A stretch of DNA of 64,000 bases from Mytilus trossulus. Taxonomy: Eukaryota > Mollusca > Bivalvia > Mytilida > Mytilidae. How positions within the stretch are numbered: position 1 is the stretch's first letter; each line of letters begins with the position of its first letter. The notes beneath the pieces were generated by a model. The model searched no databases. It was not told the origin of the DNA and was given only the letters and a program-made list of their open reading frames with translations. The stretch is taken from positions 24,420,886 to 24,484,885 of the forward strand of contig NC_086374.1 of the NCBI RefSeq assembly GCF_036588685.1, written 5' to 3'. The translations under genes and the position numbers were made by a program. Below, in pieces: positions 33,701 through 44,017 of this stretch.

Positions 33701-35372
33701 GTTCCAAATCAAATTAAAATCTTTTGCGGTTCTTTTTTTTTCTATAGGAAAGAATGGATCTATATCAATAAGACAAAGTAAATGGAAGATCTCTGATCAT
33801 AGTGTTTCTTAAATTTATTTACTTCTTTTCCAGAAAAGGGGGAGTTCGATCATAGTTCTGTCTAAATGTCGGCGTGTGTGATACTCCAGTTTTTGTCTAG
33901 TTGGGTTAATGTCTCATTGACGTATACCACAAATATCACAATGAACAATAACTAATTCCCCAAAATGACTAAATACATTATGGTATAAAAGATACTAACA
34001 ACCGAACACTAATAACACTTGATAATAAAGAGAAAGATAATTTAAGTTTTAATTTGTTTCCTTTCTTGTTTTGATTTACATACCTGCATTGCAAAGACTG
34101 GATAATCAAAACAATGCTGATAACAATCGGATATTCTATTTGTGGTTCTTGGTGTTTGACTGGTTTCGTAAATTGAAGACTTGCGGACACAATCTAAAAT
34201 GTAATATTATAATAATAATATTTCACATGTATATTCTGAACAATGACATTAACCTAGCAATGTTGTTTCATAATCGGCCTCTAGAGTCAATAGAAAGGCA
34301 AAGAGTTATATCCTAATGCAAAGCCCTTTTCTGACCCTTTTAAGGATAACAATATACCGAATAGTTCTACGCGTAACTTAAACAGTTTGACATTGTATCG
34401 AAAGTAATCAGTTCCGAAATTTGAGATTTATTTGTTGTTGTTAAAATTGAAGGTAACAAATTTCCTCAACAAAAAGTCGCTGTGAACAAAATGAAAATGA
34501 TGGGTTTTTTTTCAAACTGTGTCACTTTTGGGGAAACTTGAGATTTTGGGGATCTTTCTTGTTGATATATATATATTGAATTTATGAACGTTGCAGGATT
34601 CCTAGGACCACATAAGACCGAACTAACCGCCGACACAAAGCACCAAGGGAAGGTTAAAATATGCAAGTATACTGTTAAACATTTCCAAAAAAAAAATATA
34701 TCAAAAAATACATTTTATTTGTGCTCTTTTGTCTTTTTTTAAGGAAGCTGGCTTGTCATGTTTTGGATTTTTGTCAGATTTTCGGAATCCTCTGGTTCTA
34801 TCCATTTGAATGCCTTGAAAAAATTTGTCTGGTGACCCCCATTTTTCTTTTTATAAATCTTGTACATGTATAGTTATAATTCATTTGTAAAAGTCTTATA
34901 AAATTTTAATTATTTTTTGATAGTTTTTGAGAACTTAAACTTGTCAATGATAAAGCTATGAAAAGTCAAGAGAGAAAATTTTCCCGTCAAAATATCAATG
35001 GCTTATATCTCGAAAACAAGCACGGTGACCTTTATATTTTTTTTTTGCTTTTTTGCTTCCTTTATTAGTCCCCTATCAATATAAACTAGTGTTTTGAAAA
35101 GTTAATTACTTTGAAACCGATAAGCGAGCTCCCTTAATACTTCATACTTTCAAAATTGATATATCATGTTAACATACCTAAAGGATAGATCCAGTCAGTA
35201 TACAAAATATCGCCAACCCAGAACTCCCGACCCACTGGAATGGCACTGGTATCAGAAATAAGGTCAAATGTTGAATCTTGTTTGAACACTGGAAGACCAC
35301 CTTCATTCCGACATTCCTGTGCTATCTCTTGAAATGTTATCTCATATGAAAAGTATTCTAAGGTTGAGGTTG
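18324..35372 (-). CDS. Receptor B: paralogue of receptor A without the SUEL domain (5' exon not found)
   Basis: Nine exons in transcription order: 35372-35178, 34193-34084, 33402-33255, 32313-32170, 31702-31550, 30165-30046, 29746-29669, 28804-28732, 18714-18324. All introns are GT/AG and phases fit throughout; the exons encode 470 residues plus stop. Domain order: lectin-like segment (EIAQECRNEGGLP ... REFWVGDILYTDWI), WSC-like domain, small Cys module, two modules (including PGLRIARGAKC against PGLEIAKAAKC in A), Thr/Pro stalk, membrane helix, tail. The first exon found opens in phase 1, so a signal-peptide exon is expected above 35372; I could not identify it. The last intron is about 10 kb because of a LINE insertion. 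It is convergent with receptor A, 2.8 kb between stops. Function inferred as for A; without the SUEL domain its ligand should differ. Confidence 0.83.
19348..22851 (-). pseudogene. LINE ORF2 (endonuclease plus reverse transcriptase), two in-frame stops
   Basis: The frame is open for 840 codons (22851-20332), meets TAA at 20329-20331, continues in the same frame to TGA at 19567-19569, and goes on to the natural end at 19348: 1167 codons in all. APE-type endonuclease, about 1-270: ICSWNVEGL, LLTETHIG, LAGDLNSRTG, VVDYIIVSQ, LSDCHCKISL. Reverse transcriptase, about 480-780: SGKSPGLDNIS, NYRGIAI, FVDFRKAFDK, GVRQGDVLSPNLF, LLYADDLVLF (YADD near 745). The C-terminal part has a Cys/His region where the second stop replaces a position that looks like a Cys codon (CQF-stop before SVEDEEHFLFKC). 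No frameshift was seen, so the copy is fairly young. Confidence 0.9.
23139..25145 (-). CDS. LINE ORF1 protein with coiled coil and SGNH-esterase-like domain
   Basis: Intact 668-residue frame. Residues 1-170 are unassigned. About 320-425 is strongly charged heptad sequence (LEQEVMKTKYE through LENKEQEILSL), a coiled coil probably for oligomerisation. About 455-620 looks like an SGNH/GDSL hydrolase: VTIIGTSNTKGI for the nucleophile-Ser block and DARDGVHLNESG for the Asp-x-x-His block. The C-terminus is a short RGRGRG/GGRGGRGR tail suited to RNA binding. ORF1 proteins of this layout bind the element RNA; the esterase role is not settled. The nucleophile block has T where GDS enzymes have D. Confidence 0.85.
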   Translation of the reverse strand: MSDHADLSDLSKFDLSVNHADYPKECLPDKLNNPSTKAKQLFFEEINDIYEPEANQVAFKVSCDRIPIWIKSLSLLYYDIYGKMENFKINWYDEPQDWSKIVSGKQKKSICIEIGTTEIDLLFKITFHINTGVVQVQGAHKDTFTQRDFPKLKHLVKCIMDKNNISSNQIHDNAMSSGMDSDDQTLSKFLVNDKINDQPELTGDTPPHCISPSNINDMNNNMKQKIEINKEHVPEVNDVKCVNNDDSGNKIVSFENKSETRGFQEIMSRMEMSFTHALEKITTQQANLFETKLSSIDKMYSKSLESHNEKFNMLMKKFEEMTTRGVTACKEAEQFKCQLKSAQHVNTLEQEVMKTKYETQISQSKLQGEQKLETIKKLDNEVLKLAANLTEQESKIQVLETQHKALNKQLENKEQEILSLKIHNCRDDSGGDFTPVHSTTKSGENTTRNTQPIPSVTIIGTSNTKGIDPQGMSSRYSINKVLAYTLSETENKVRSLTNVPKVLVFHSLTNDIKTCHPDECISKMETIINVSLELFPDTKIVLSLPTPRADNPTFNNRGLLISALLKEKFNDNKMIAFCDNSNLSYKNEPLKKFLDARDGVHLNESGIRMFASNLRDCIDNILGLPSRHSYNYGIRHPYDGQRDYNQSFRGRGRGHQGNPRGGRGGRGR
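25380..25890. repeat. Dispersed 'AGGTCAAGGTCA' family, reverse orientation
   Basis: Decayed units: 'aaaataaggtcatggtcagatgtcacc', 'aaaatgaggtcaaggacgatggtcatgtgaca', with 'accaaat.aaat...' spacers. No gene. Confidence 0.65.
25890..27440 (+). mobile_element. Second LINE, reverse-transcriptase region, decayed
   Basis: Fragments in several frames are recognisable: KKATSVDQISSKLLRAGAPV, AAILMDLSKAFDCLPHDIL, KGVSQGSIMGP, YNYADDNSLSYAD (from nucleotides near 26610), QVNPEKFQAIAVGN, and AAVLWNDLPDDF near 27330. A deletion removed the segment between the LLRAGAPV block and the LEDWKTALD block; stops and frameshifts are many. It is a different subfamily from the 6.3-kb element. 3' end at about 27440, after a Cys-containing KCTAC motif. 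Confidence 0.85.
27738..27880 (+). repeat. Dispersed repeat, 'TTGAGAATGGAAATGGGGAA' family
   Basis: Copies also at 49825-50030, 45180-45335 (reverse), 62515-62625 (reverse), 63690-63800 (reverse, decayed), and the 3' end only at 28661-28712. The family has a fixed left end and a 3' portion ending 'gataatgaacgccatac'. SINE-like in distribution, but I see no tRNA-type promoter. Confidence 0.8.
27884..28011. mobile_element. Small fold-back element (about 128 bp)
   Basis: The left arm 'catttttcatatcgcatg' is answered by 'catgcgatatgaaaaatg' on the right; about 38 bp of near-matching arms, with a second nested inverted repeat ('caatatcatccc' / 'gggctgatattga') inside. Confidence 0.75.
28732..28804 (-). 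CDS. Receptor B transmembrane exon
   Basis: Reads GIIIGCVVGVTVVFATVIIV then VIWRK; 73 nt, phase 1 in and 2 out, identical in size and phase to the receptor A helix exon. Just downstream on the transcript (28661-28712) sits the end of a dispersed repeat. Confidence 0.85.
28950..29053. mobile_element. Copy of the CAGGGGCGGATCCAG MITE family, diverged
   Basis: Shares 'ccattcaa(a/g)tac...gatcgtc..aaaaa' and 'ggaccccc...gatc.gc..ctgc' with 10957-11107. In receptor B intron. Confidence 0.6.
30200..31549. repeat. Receptor B intron with two diverged 'AGGGGCAT..CTCTT' units
   Basis: About 30650-30830 and 30835-31010 share 'aaggggcat.ctctt', 'ggcac.gatt', 'tctggc.agaattgttcacatg'. No gene seen in the remainder. 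Confidence 0.55.
31550..32313 (-). other. Receptor B exons flanking the site where receptor A carries the SUEL exon
   Basis: Exon 32170-32313 (small Cys module, YVECLTARCQRNEYKAMDC) is followed after only 467 bp by exon 31550-31702 (LLTCSQKVGSYLSVYQC). In receptor A the SUEL exon lies between the counterparts of these two. I read the 467-bp intron on the coding strand and found no SUEL landmarks. Confidence 0.75.
32340..32760. repeat. Degenerate short tandem repeat in both orientations (ACAAAATTGACTTTTGT type)
   Basis: Words of the form 'acaaaa.t' and their complement 'a.ttttgt' alternate every 15-30 bp over 420 bp, giving many overlapping short hairpins. It starts 27 bp upstream of a receptor B exon acceptor (32314). 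A milder stretch of the kind is at 31780-31870. Confidence 0.7.
32761..33254. other. Receptor B intron, nothing recognised
   Basis: AT-rich sequence with no open frame, repeat match or RNA gene that I can support. The introns at 33403-34083 and 34194-35177 are equally unremarkable apart from a (TA)n run at about 33430. Confidence 0.5.
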
Positions 35373-36130
35373 CTGTAGGTAAATATTATCTCATTTATTA
35401 TACACATATAGGTCCATAAACTATAATAATTAATGTAACGACCATTCTAATGATGGCATGATTCATTATAAAATATGAAATTACAATACTCTCATCTGCT
35501 CATTGAGCAGGTTCTTTCTATACTTATAACAGTATAGAGAGTGTTAGTAAAGAAAGTCCCTGCATTGAGAGTCAACATTATGAAACGAGTGTCTAAAAAC
35601 TGTAGAATACCAAAAGTAAAAAATAAGAAATTATCAATACGATCTTCGGATGTACCCTGGAGTAACGTGAGGAGGTTGTAAGTTCAAACTCCGCGGCGTA
35701 AAACAAACACTTGAAAATATGTCTTTTTTGCTTTCTCTGCTGGGTTGTGCCTTTTAGGAGTAAAAGCAATGACTGGTCGACTCGGAGTCAGAATAATGTT
35801 CTTTGGCAGTGTAGATTGTGCATGGTTTGTGCATTTTCTTGACATGGTGAAGGAAGATGATGATGTCTTATGAGTAGAACTATTCAAAACTCATAAAAGA
35901 ATAGAAAAGGTATAATTTCCGATTACTTGTTTTAGTAAAATGACAATCTAAGCATGCTGTTTACACTAGTAAATGTCAAATGAGAAGTAAAGTCCTTTAA
36001 AGCTTGAAATGCGGTCATTCCTTGTATCTGTTTATTATAGGGGCAGTTTTCAGACAGTGTAAAAAAAGTAAATATATATTTACTTTTTTTCTTTTGTCCC
36101 TTTTCGATCATCTATATCATCAAAACTACC
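35373..36130. other. 5' flank or first intron of receptor B
   Basis: A signal-peptide exon is expected somewhere above 35372 on the minus strand. I checked minus-strand ATGs with a hydrophobic run followed by a phase-1 donor and found none convincing here or to about 38.4 kb. Confidence 0.4.
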
Positions 36131-36371
36131 TAAGGGAAGACATCAAAAGTTCAATGAAGGATAAAAAAACTTAATTCACCTAGTTTTTTCACTGACCCCC
36201 CCCCTCCCCCCCCCCCTCTTAACTTAATTTGGGAAAAATTGATTGACCAATAGGGATATATGTAAAATCGATTTTAGATTAACATAACTTTCAGCAATGT
36301 TGACCCCCCACCCCCAAACTATTTGATTTAAGTTTTTTTTATCCTACATTGATCTTTTGATGTGGTCCCTA
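36131..36371. mobile_element. MITE with about 40-bp TIRs and C-rich centre
   Basis: The left end TAAGGGAAGACATCAAAAG is answered by CTTTTGATGTGGTCCCTA on the right, and the match continues inward through 'caatg.aggataaaaaaactta'. The interior has poly-C runs at about 36195-36220 and 36303-36315. Confidence 0.8.
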
Positions 36372-38760
36372 ATTGATCAAATGTTTAACACTACAATGTC
36401 AGTTGATAAATTCTTTAAAAGTATGATTAAAATATCTATAAAACAAACAACAAATATATTTGACAATGACAGTCTAGATGTTTTCAATGGTGAGAAGAGT
36501 GATATATCGTTTTTGTCTTCATTTATCGATTGTACCATAATTGTATAACCCCACATCTATGGGTTTACCTATGATTGTACTTAGTTTTTTACCTTTATAA
36601 AATATACTTCATCTTAATATTACTATTTACTTACAATTTGTGTAAAATATCATGATTGTGATGTATAATAATCTAATTAAATGCATGTTTCAATATAATC
36701 CGTAACTTTTATCGACCAAAATTGTTAAAATCCTGTTTTGAAATGTAATGTCCACTATTTTGACCTTTGTAATTCTATTAACATATCAATAAAAGAAAAA
36801 TAGTCAGGGTTCGCTGATCATCGTACTATATTTAAATTGAAGGAAAATATTATTAAAAGGAACACACCCGGTTCAATTGTAAGGTTCATATATCAACACT
36901 GAACTTTCAAATCGACGGAGCATACGTTTTCTGTTATCCATAATATGAAATTGCAGTGCTATGTATCGTTCTCTGGTATTGGTAACACCATTGATGTAAA
37001 ACCCATATCTATGGGTATTACATCTATAGTAGCACATACTAACATAGTCGGGAAATTCATTAAAATTCCATTCTTTATCCCTAACATTTAACTGATTTAG
37101 TTTAAATATAATTTATTGATGAGACACCTATAAATCAAAATTATGAAGGTTTTTTTTCAGTAATACCAGTCAATTCAGAGTAACAGTTGAATATTGTGTA
37201 AATGGTGTAAATGGTTAGTCGTTTATAAAAAAAACTGCTATTTTAAGTCATTGTATATAACGTCTAACACGCCGTTACGAATTTTGTAAGTTGCCAGAAA
37301 ATTCAGACATTTTATGAAGTATTACTGTAGCATAAAATCGTATCGTGAACGGCAAATGTAGCGACTATGAACGCAAGCCATACCTCCCTCTCAGTCGACA
37401 TGTGAGATCTCCTGGAAGCACTATTAAAGTTCAATCGACTGCTCATTGCTTGGTCTTGAGAGGATAGCTTCGCTCGAGAACGATTTTGAATTCAAAAAAA
37501 AAAAATTGTCATCAAAGGGATCAATGAAAACATTGAGTTTTAATTCGCGCAGTGCAATTCATTGAGGTTGTATTTCATATTAACACGCAGTCTTTGTTGC
37601 TATTCGTTTACCTTTGTCAACCAGTACGCAGTCACGTTCAATTACCTAAAGCCTGTTTCAAAATATTTTCTTATCATTTATATGTAATGCAGGAAAAGGG
37701 GAGGGACCACTGCTCCTTCGTGTTGTCTCCCCTTTCCCTATAAATCGTTAATAACTGAAACATCGGGGGACAGACATCTTTCGTATGGGGACTATTCACG
37801 CATTCGTAAATATGTTAATTCTAGATTCTCTCGGGTAATCTGGGAAATCTAGCATTTTTCGGGGAACCGAGTTGTGACCTAGGATCATATCTTCTCTCGG
37901 TGATCCGGGAAAACTGTCATTTCTCGCTATGACCTGGGGAAGTCTAGCTCACTCCTATCTTTAAAAATCTTTTCCTTCTGTAGACGTTTCCATCTTCAAG
38001 GACACTTGTTCTTTCGATGCCTGGCGCAGGTGAACTTAAAATACAATGATGTTTTAATTTTTCATTCCAAGCAGCAATCTGCATTGAAGAGTGACATGTG
38101 ATGGTGGGGGATTGCGGTCTTGATTCCGTTTCCAACCCCAACATCACGTGATTATTTGAACAATTTTAATCACCTTTGAATTTTCTAAAAAACAAAAATT
38201 ATTGGTCAACTATTCTTGTGTTATGTAAAAGATTTGTATGATTGATAGTTTTGTAAAAGCAATGAATGGATTATCCAAATCTTTACACAATTTACAGGTT
38301 CTTGCAGTAGACAATAAACATTTTCCTACGGCAAGTTACAAACATTTTTTTCTTTAAGAAGATGACAGTTCATTAATTGATTTTTCAACGTCACCTTTAG
38401 CTATGACCAAGAGAACTATAAAAATTTAGATTAACTATATGATAAACAAACAAAAAGACGAAACAATTTATGACTTAATGTTACTTGATGTTACGTCACC
38501 TATTTTGTTGCAAAACTTTAGCACTGATACAGTGCCATATAATTCAATTTTTGTTGTTGTTAATTATCTAAGTTTACTTTATTTTACTTCCACTTTACCA
38601 CATACAATTTTACATCATTACAATTATCAAATTGCTGACATTTTAGAAATGTACCTGTTAATTCCCACATTGATGAATACTTTTGGATATATACAAACAT
38701 TTTTAATGACTAGGCAAGTGTATTTTCCGTTTTATAATAAAAAAAAATTAAAAAAAAAGA
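36372..38760. other. No gene seen
   Basis: AT-rich spacer. Small hairpins around 'acccatagatgtgg' near 36545 and 37000 only. Open frames are short and lack coding character. Confidence 0.45.
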
Positions 38761-38780
38761 TGTTTCATTTTTTAGGTCAC

Positions 38781-38965
38781 TTCTGTGACCACCTGAGATC
38801 ACCCCTAGTTTTTGGTGGGGTTCGTGTTGCTCAGTGTTTAGTTTTCTATGTTGTTTCTTGTGTACTGTTATTTGTCTGTTTGCCTTTTTTCATTTTTTAG
38901 CCATGGCTTTGAGTCAGTTTATTTTCGATTTATGAGTTTGACTGTTCCTCCGACATTTTTTCCCC
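38781..38965 (+). repeat. Dispersed repeat ('GTTCGTGTTGCTCAGT' family)
   Basis: 'ccacctgagatcacccctagtttttggtggggttcgtgttgctca' type sequence followed by T-rich stretch and 'ttcgatttatgagtttgactgt'. The hydrophobic C-terminal part of the 153-codon frame 38439-38900 comes entirely from this repeat, so I do not call that frame a gene. Confidence 0.7.
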
Positions 38966-39789
38966 CTCTTTTAGGCAAATTGGTTTGGTAAGTCAGAGTT
39001 ATCTTTCTCAAGATTTCATCATTTACAATACTAGTAGTTTATATCCTAACCCTTACAATGTTACCTGAAATCATGTTATTTAGACGATCCCAAAAGATCT
39101 GTGTTGAAAGTTAGTGAAAAAATCTTAAAAGTGAGTAAAAGTCGCATCGAAAATAAATTAGCTTTATAAAATTCATGAAGATTTCCTTAACTTTGATTTA
39201 TGAAAAGCTAAAGATTGCAGAAATATGCATGAGGAACAATATATAAAATAGGTGAAAGGAACACTTGTTTTGCAACTTAATCCAACAATACTCTTGTAAA
39301 CAGGTTATTTTGGTCGTATATTAAAATAAACACATCAGAATCAATGGATTCGTTTTTATTGTGTAATATATTAGACATGAACCTGCAATACAAATACAAA
39401 TATCAGTACGAAGAAAGATAACTCTATTCATTCTAGGTGACAATACCTCAAATACAACATTCAAATATTTCCTACTGGACAACTATCGGTTTTGTTATTA
39501 TAAAACAAAAATACACGTTCCTAGTCATTACAAATGTTTGTATATATCAAAGTGCAATAAATAGTGATAAGTCTTAAAATTAAAAAAAATATGAATAGCA
39601 GTCCTTTTTCAGGTCTAAAAAACAAACAAACAGGGTAGATATTTAAATATACTTACTTTGAATCAGTATTTTAAACTACTAACAAGTACAACTGTAATCT
39701 GTTCTGGTGATTGATGTTTGATAATGTAGTGAATCTGGTGTATTTTACTGGTTGTGGCTGTAGTGAAAGGTAAATATTTGGATCTACTG

Positions 39790-40135
39790 CTATATAATAA
39801 AGGCAACAGTAGTATACCGCTGTTCAAAATTCATAAATCCATGGACAAAATACTAAATCGGGGTAACAAACTAAAACTGAGGGAAACGCAAATTATATAT
39901 AAGAGGAGAACAACGACACAACACTAAAATGTAACACACACAGAAACAGACCAAGCATCAGACAAAATCCCACGAGAATAACAAATATAACATCAAAACC
40001 AAATACATGAATTTGGGTTAGACAAGTACCGTGACACGTCTTATCGCAATGTGAATTTACACTCAAAAATAAGAGAAAACAAACGACGCAACGTTAAAAT
40101 GTAACACACACAGAAACGAACTATAATATAGCAAT
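39790..40135 (-). repeat. Dispersed repeat with internal duplication
   Basis: The block 'cgacacaacactaaaatgtaacacacacagaaac' near 39912 recurs as 'cgacgcaacgttaaaatgtaacacacacagaaac' near 40085. Noncoding, lying at the end of the LINE remnant that follows. Confidence 0.65.
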
Positions 40136-41640
40136 GGCCATATTCCTGACTTGGTACACGACATTTTTAAAGGAAAAAATGGTGGGTTGAATCTGGTTTT
40201 GTGGCATGCCAAACTTATACGTTTGTGTATGTTGTTTTTTTTTAATTTGAGAGGAGAGGTGTGTATAAGGAGACCAATATGACGAGCAGTATTCTAGGTT
40301 TGTTTGTACCATTAATTTATAAGCCAACTTTTTATTTCTTGGTTTCTTTTGCAGTGAGGTTGTTAATATGCATGGGTATCTCTAATGTTGTTGGATAAGG
40401 TGATGTCAATATATTTTGCTGTGTTGGCAGATTCTTAAATGTGAACATTTAGTACATAGTCATGTTTGTATGACTGTGAATCTGCTGACGGATGGTCATT
40501 TATGAAAATCAGGAAAAGTAGTGAACCCAAGAACGAGTCTTAAGTCACCACACTGACCACAGGCAAGGAAGTCGAAAACCCCAATTCCATGTATTCCCCC
40601 TTTATGCCATAACTATCCATCTTCCTTAATAATTTGTTTGTGATGCATCTTGTCAAATGCATAGGGAAAGTTTAATATCATAAAATCTGTTTCTATGTCT
40701 AAAGGTTACCGAGCAGTTCAACATTTAATATATAAGAAGTTGTGTTTCACAGCTGCGTTTAGCTTTGAAGATATGCCGATTGTCTACTAGCATGTTACTT
40801 ACTACAATGTGTTATAAGTTTGCAGCATATAAAAGTTCGAGACATGCCTGTAGTTACTGGCTAGGTATTTGTTCGCCTTTTTTCTTCTTTTTTTATATTT
40901 GCCCGTATTCAGTCCGGTATGGTGTATCTTCTTTCAATAAAGATAAGTTAAAAATGAAAGAGAGATGCAAATTGTTTTTGTATGCGTGTTGGTATTTCGT
41001 CTGGACCTGTGGTTTTAGCATGTTTAGGTGGATGAAGATTTTTCTTAAAGTTTTTTCTTTACCTCAAGTTTTATAGAGGGGGACTTTTTTTGTTACATTT
41101 ATTTCTGACATAGCTGGATGGTTGTCAGAAAGAGTTTGTATTTGTTCTTAATCATCTTCATGTGTAAACATAAAGTGTATTACTTATTTAGTATTTCGGC
41201 TTTTTATTTTCTGTCATCTATCAGCATACCCTCAGATCTTAACGGTGCAACTCCTGGCCTTTAAACAATAAAACTTTGGAGTCATTTTTTTGTGCTCATA
41301 CTCCAAAATTAACCAATCAAAACTGTCATTTTTTTTTATATAGATTTTATAAAATCCAAGTGCGTCAGTTTTAGTGAAGTTTTTAGGATTTCTTCATAAC
41401 CATGATAACAAAATGTCCAGTAGGCTTTTCTAGCGCTTCTGATGTAGTTTCTTTGTTACCGTTCTGTTTACGAATTTTTTTATGTGCGAGTCTAATTTTA
41501 TTTTAAAACAATGTATTCATCTCTTTATTGAACCGTGGTAGTTTCTGTTTTGTGTTATTTATTATTAAAGTCGGAATCGACTCTTAAACGGTTTTCAATA
41601 TCCTTGGTTTAAACTTATCCCAAAGTTGCCACAAATCTGT
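40120..41640 (-). mobile_element. Decayed LINE reverse transcriptase
   Basis: Read from right to left on the minus strand: a pre-RT segment around 41350-41640; GVAPLRSEGMLID-like linker near 41250; MILNFPYAFDKMHH (the 'DFxKAFD' box, first Asp lost) near 40665; FLGSLLFLIFINDHPSAD (the 'LGPLLFLIFINDLP' box) near 40520; and YKLMVQTNLEYCSSYWSPYT near 40290. Many stops and frameshifts. Confidence 0.8.
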
Positions 41641-41865
41641 TTTGATGCAGAAATGCCATAAAGAATGAAGCCCTTGTATATCTCACTGAAAAGTTTCAAG
41701 AAATGTGTCTTGCAAAAATTTCACAAGTTAACAGAGATGAAAAAGAAATCTTTTATATATTCAGGATCTATTTTATGGAATAACTTACCAATATCCCTGA
41801 TATGAATAACCTTAAGTACAAGTTCATTAAAAAAACATTAAAAATTCTGACTTGTTGGAACATTA
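41637..41865 (+). mobile_element. Fragment of the C-terminal end of another LINE ORF2
   Basis: Reads NEALVYLTEKFQEMC ... FRIYFMEXLTNIPDMNNL ... FIKKTLKIL with breaks, like the 'GSILWNNLP..L' block near the end of RT proteins. It is opposite to and directly abutting the minus-strand remnant. Confidence 0.5.
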
Positions 41866-42059
41866 AGTAGCTGCGCGATTTTATATGCATAATAATTTTC
41901 TCACACTTACTCAAACTTATGATATTGTTGATGGCAAACTTATGATATTGTATATGTCATATATGAATAAGTAACTTTTACTCGTTTTGAAAATTGTATA
42001 TTTCATTACAATTTTTTATTGCACTATTCATGTATGTGTGTTTGTTTGCCATCGAAAAT

Positions 42060-42350
42060 GTATCATTAATGATTTAGTTTATAGCAACTATCCAGGTAAC
42101 TATCTTTCAGTGATTTCAAAAAATTCGTAAGGGTTCCGCGGAACCCAGTGTCTCGCCTACTTTTGCTGTTAATAGCAGGCTCAACAAAAATAAGGAAGAT
42201 CCTCTGGATACTATCCGGTTTGATTGTACGAAGCTTTTGTCGGATCCCCTTTTGGAAGTATTTACCCCTAAAATCAATCCCAGCCTTCCCTTTGTGGCAT
42301 GGTCCCTTGTAGTAAACTTTTAGAGAGATCCATACACTTACACACATGGT
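42060..42350. repeat. Dispersed repeat, second copy at 44018-44190
   Basis: The two share 'agcaactatccaggtaa.tatctttcagtg', 'agggttccgcgg' and 'ttttgctgttaatagcaggctcaacaaaaa' with few differences. The right part (42260-42350) also matches the 50440-51130 array. Confidence 0.8.
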
Positions 42351-43168
42351 AATGTCCGGACCCTACAAAAAAACGCGCTGTTGCCCCCCTCCACCCTTAT
42401 TTATGTTTGCGGTCGTACAAAAATTAAGTCAGTTACCTTATTGCTAACAGTTTCTAAGAAGCATCTTGACCACTATGATTTATTCTTCATAACAGACCCA
42501 TGAAATACGGTAGTGGTCAGGGCCATAACTAGCCTCTTTTAATAATGAGACAAAAATATATTCGCCGAGCGTAGCGATGCGAAAAAATTTCGGCGATGGG
42601 TCTGCCCAAAAGCCCTGAGAAAAATAACGCAAAATCCTGCAAGCAAGCGTTTCCTCGAGACTCTTTCTTACATTGAAACGCAAATAATTTTTAGCTATTT
42701 TTTCGACAATATTCTGGTCTCAAATCAAAATATAGATTTTATATTAATTTAAGATTTTTCGGTTTAGGGACAAGATTAAAGATCAATATGTAGGATAAAG
42801 CAAAAATCGTAATTCTCATAATCATGTAATACCGGTCTGTCAGTTCTTGTCTTGTATTGTGCTGACCTTGGTGACTTTTCGTGACTCATGAGATTTAAAT
42901 ATACATTGTATTGAGAGGGCAGTATTATACTTTAAGTTCCAGTCCTGCTTAGGTTGACACTTGGGACCGTCTTGACATGGTTTTACGGTATTAATGATTC
43001 TTTTATTATTAAAGACCCTCCAACAACTATCAAGATGGAGAACAGGAATAAAAGCTTTGACCATTGATTTGTATTTGTTCTATGCATTGACTCTGTGTGC
43101 GAATAGGTTCCGTGCACGTTTACTCCATATTCCTTTATTTTCTGTTAAAGAGTCTGAACCAGACTTAA

Positions 43169-43518
43169 GGTTTATGTACCCTTCTGTAGCCATTTTTGAA
43201 CGAACTTTTCAAACTTCAATTGTATCAAAACTACAGATATAATGAATAATAGAGATAGGCCATTTTGTATATATTCCAAGGGGAAACTTGATTCAAAAAA
43301 GGCTGTGGATTTTCTATAAAAAATCTTGATTTATTTGCCACAAAGTCCTCTTTTTCTTTCAAATGCAATAAAACAGTAAAAAATAATGCTTTGCATCAAG
43401 TTTCCCCTTGGAATATTGACTAAATGGCCTATCTCTATTATTCATTATATCTGTAGTTTTGATACAATTGAGGTTTGAAAAATTCGTACAAAAATGGTTA
43501 CAGAAGGGTACATAAACC
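43169..43518. mobile_element. Fold-back MITE with TTAA target-site duplication
   Basis: 350 bp with terminal arms of about 125 bp: GGTTTATGTACCCTTCTGTA on the left and the reverse complement on the right, few mismatches, arms meeting near 'caaggggaaacttga'. TTAA stands directly outside both ends (43165-43168, 43519-43522), as left by piggyBac-type transposases. Confidence 0.88.
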
Positions 43519-44017
43519 TTAATACAAGTTTAACCCTCCAATACATTGTTTTTTACCCAAATGATTTGATAACGGGAAATTGGTGGTCTTACTTTAATTT
43601 AAATATATTTTTTTTAATTTTTATTTTGCTGATTAAAATATTCAATTTTCGATATTTATTATCATGTCTATCACTTCTGTGCATGTCCATTTCCAACATG
43701 AGACATTTGCCTCAATGTAGTTACGGCGCTGCCATAACTGCACAATAATGTGCATTGGACAAAATTCATAGAAAAAATACAAATAACAGGGCTTTTGTTC
43801 TCGTTATTCATCTTGGCAGCTGCTGCTAGGGATTCTTGAGCAATGAACAAAATATTCATCCCCTACAACAATGTCAAGGCAGTCCTTACTGTTAATTTAA
43901 GAGGTACTTGAAGCATTGTTTTAAAATTGTGAATTAATTTTAAATTACACAAGTCAAAACACGATACAAGAGAAAGGACATTATAATCAACTTGTACCAA
44001 TGAAAATGTAAAATTAA

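Noticed and set aside
38439-38900. 153-codon plus-strand frame with hydrophobic C-terminus
   Set aside because: The C-terminal 45 residues are the translation of a dispersed repeat and the N-terminal part has AT-driven composition without a recognisable domain.
43494-43859. Short frames to the right of the TTAA element
   Set aside because: The plus-strand frame starts in the element arm and is AT-rich; the minus-strand frame is short and lacks splice support.
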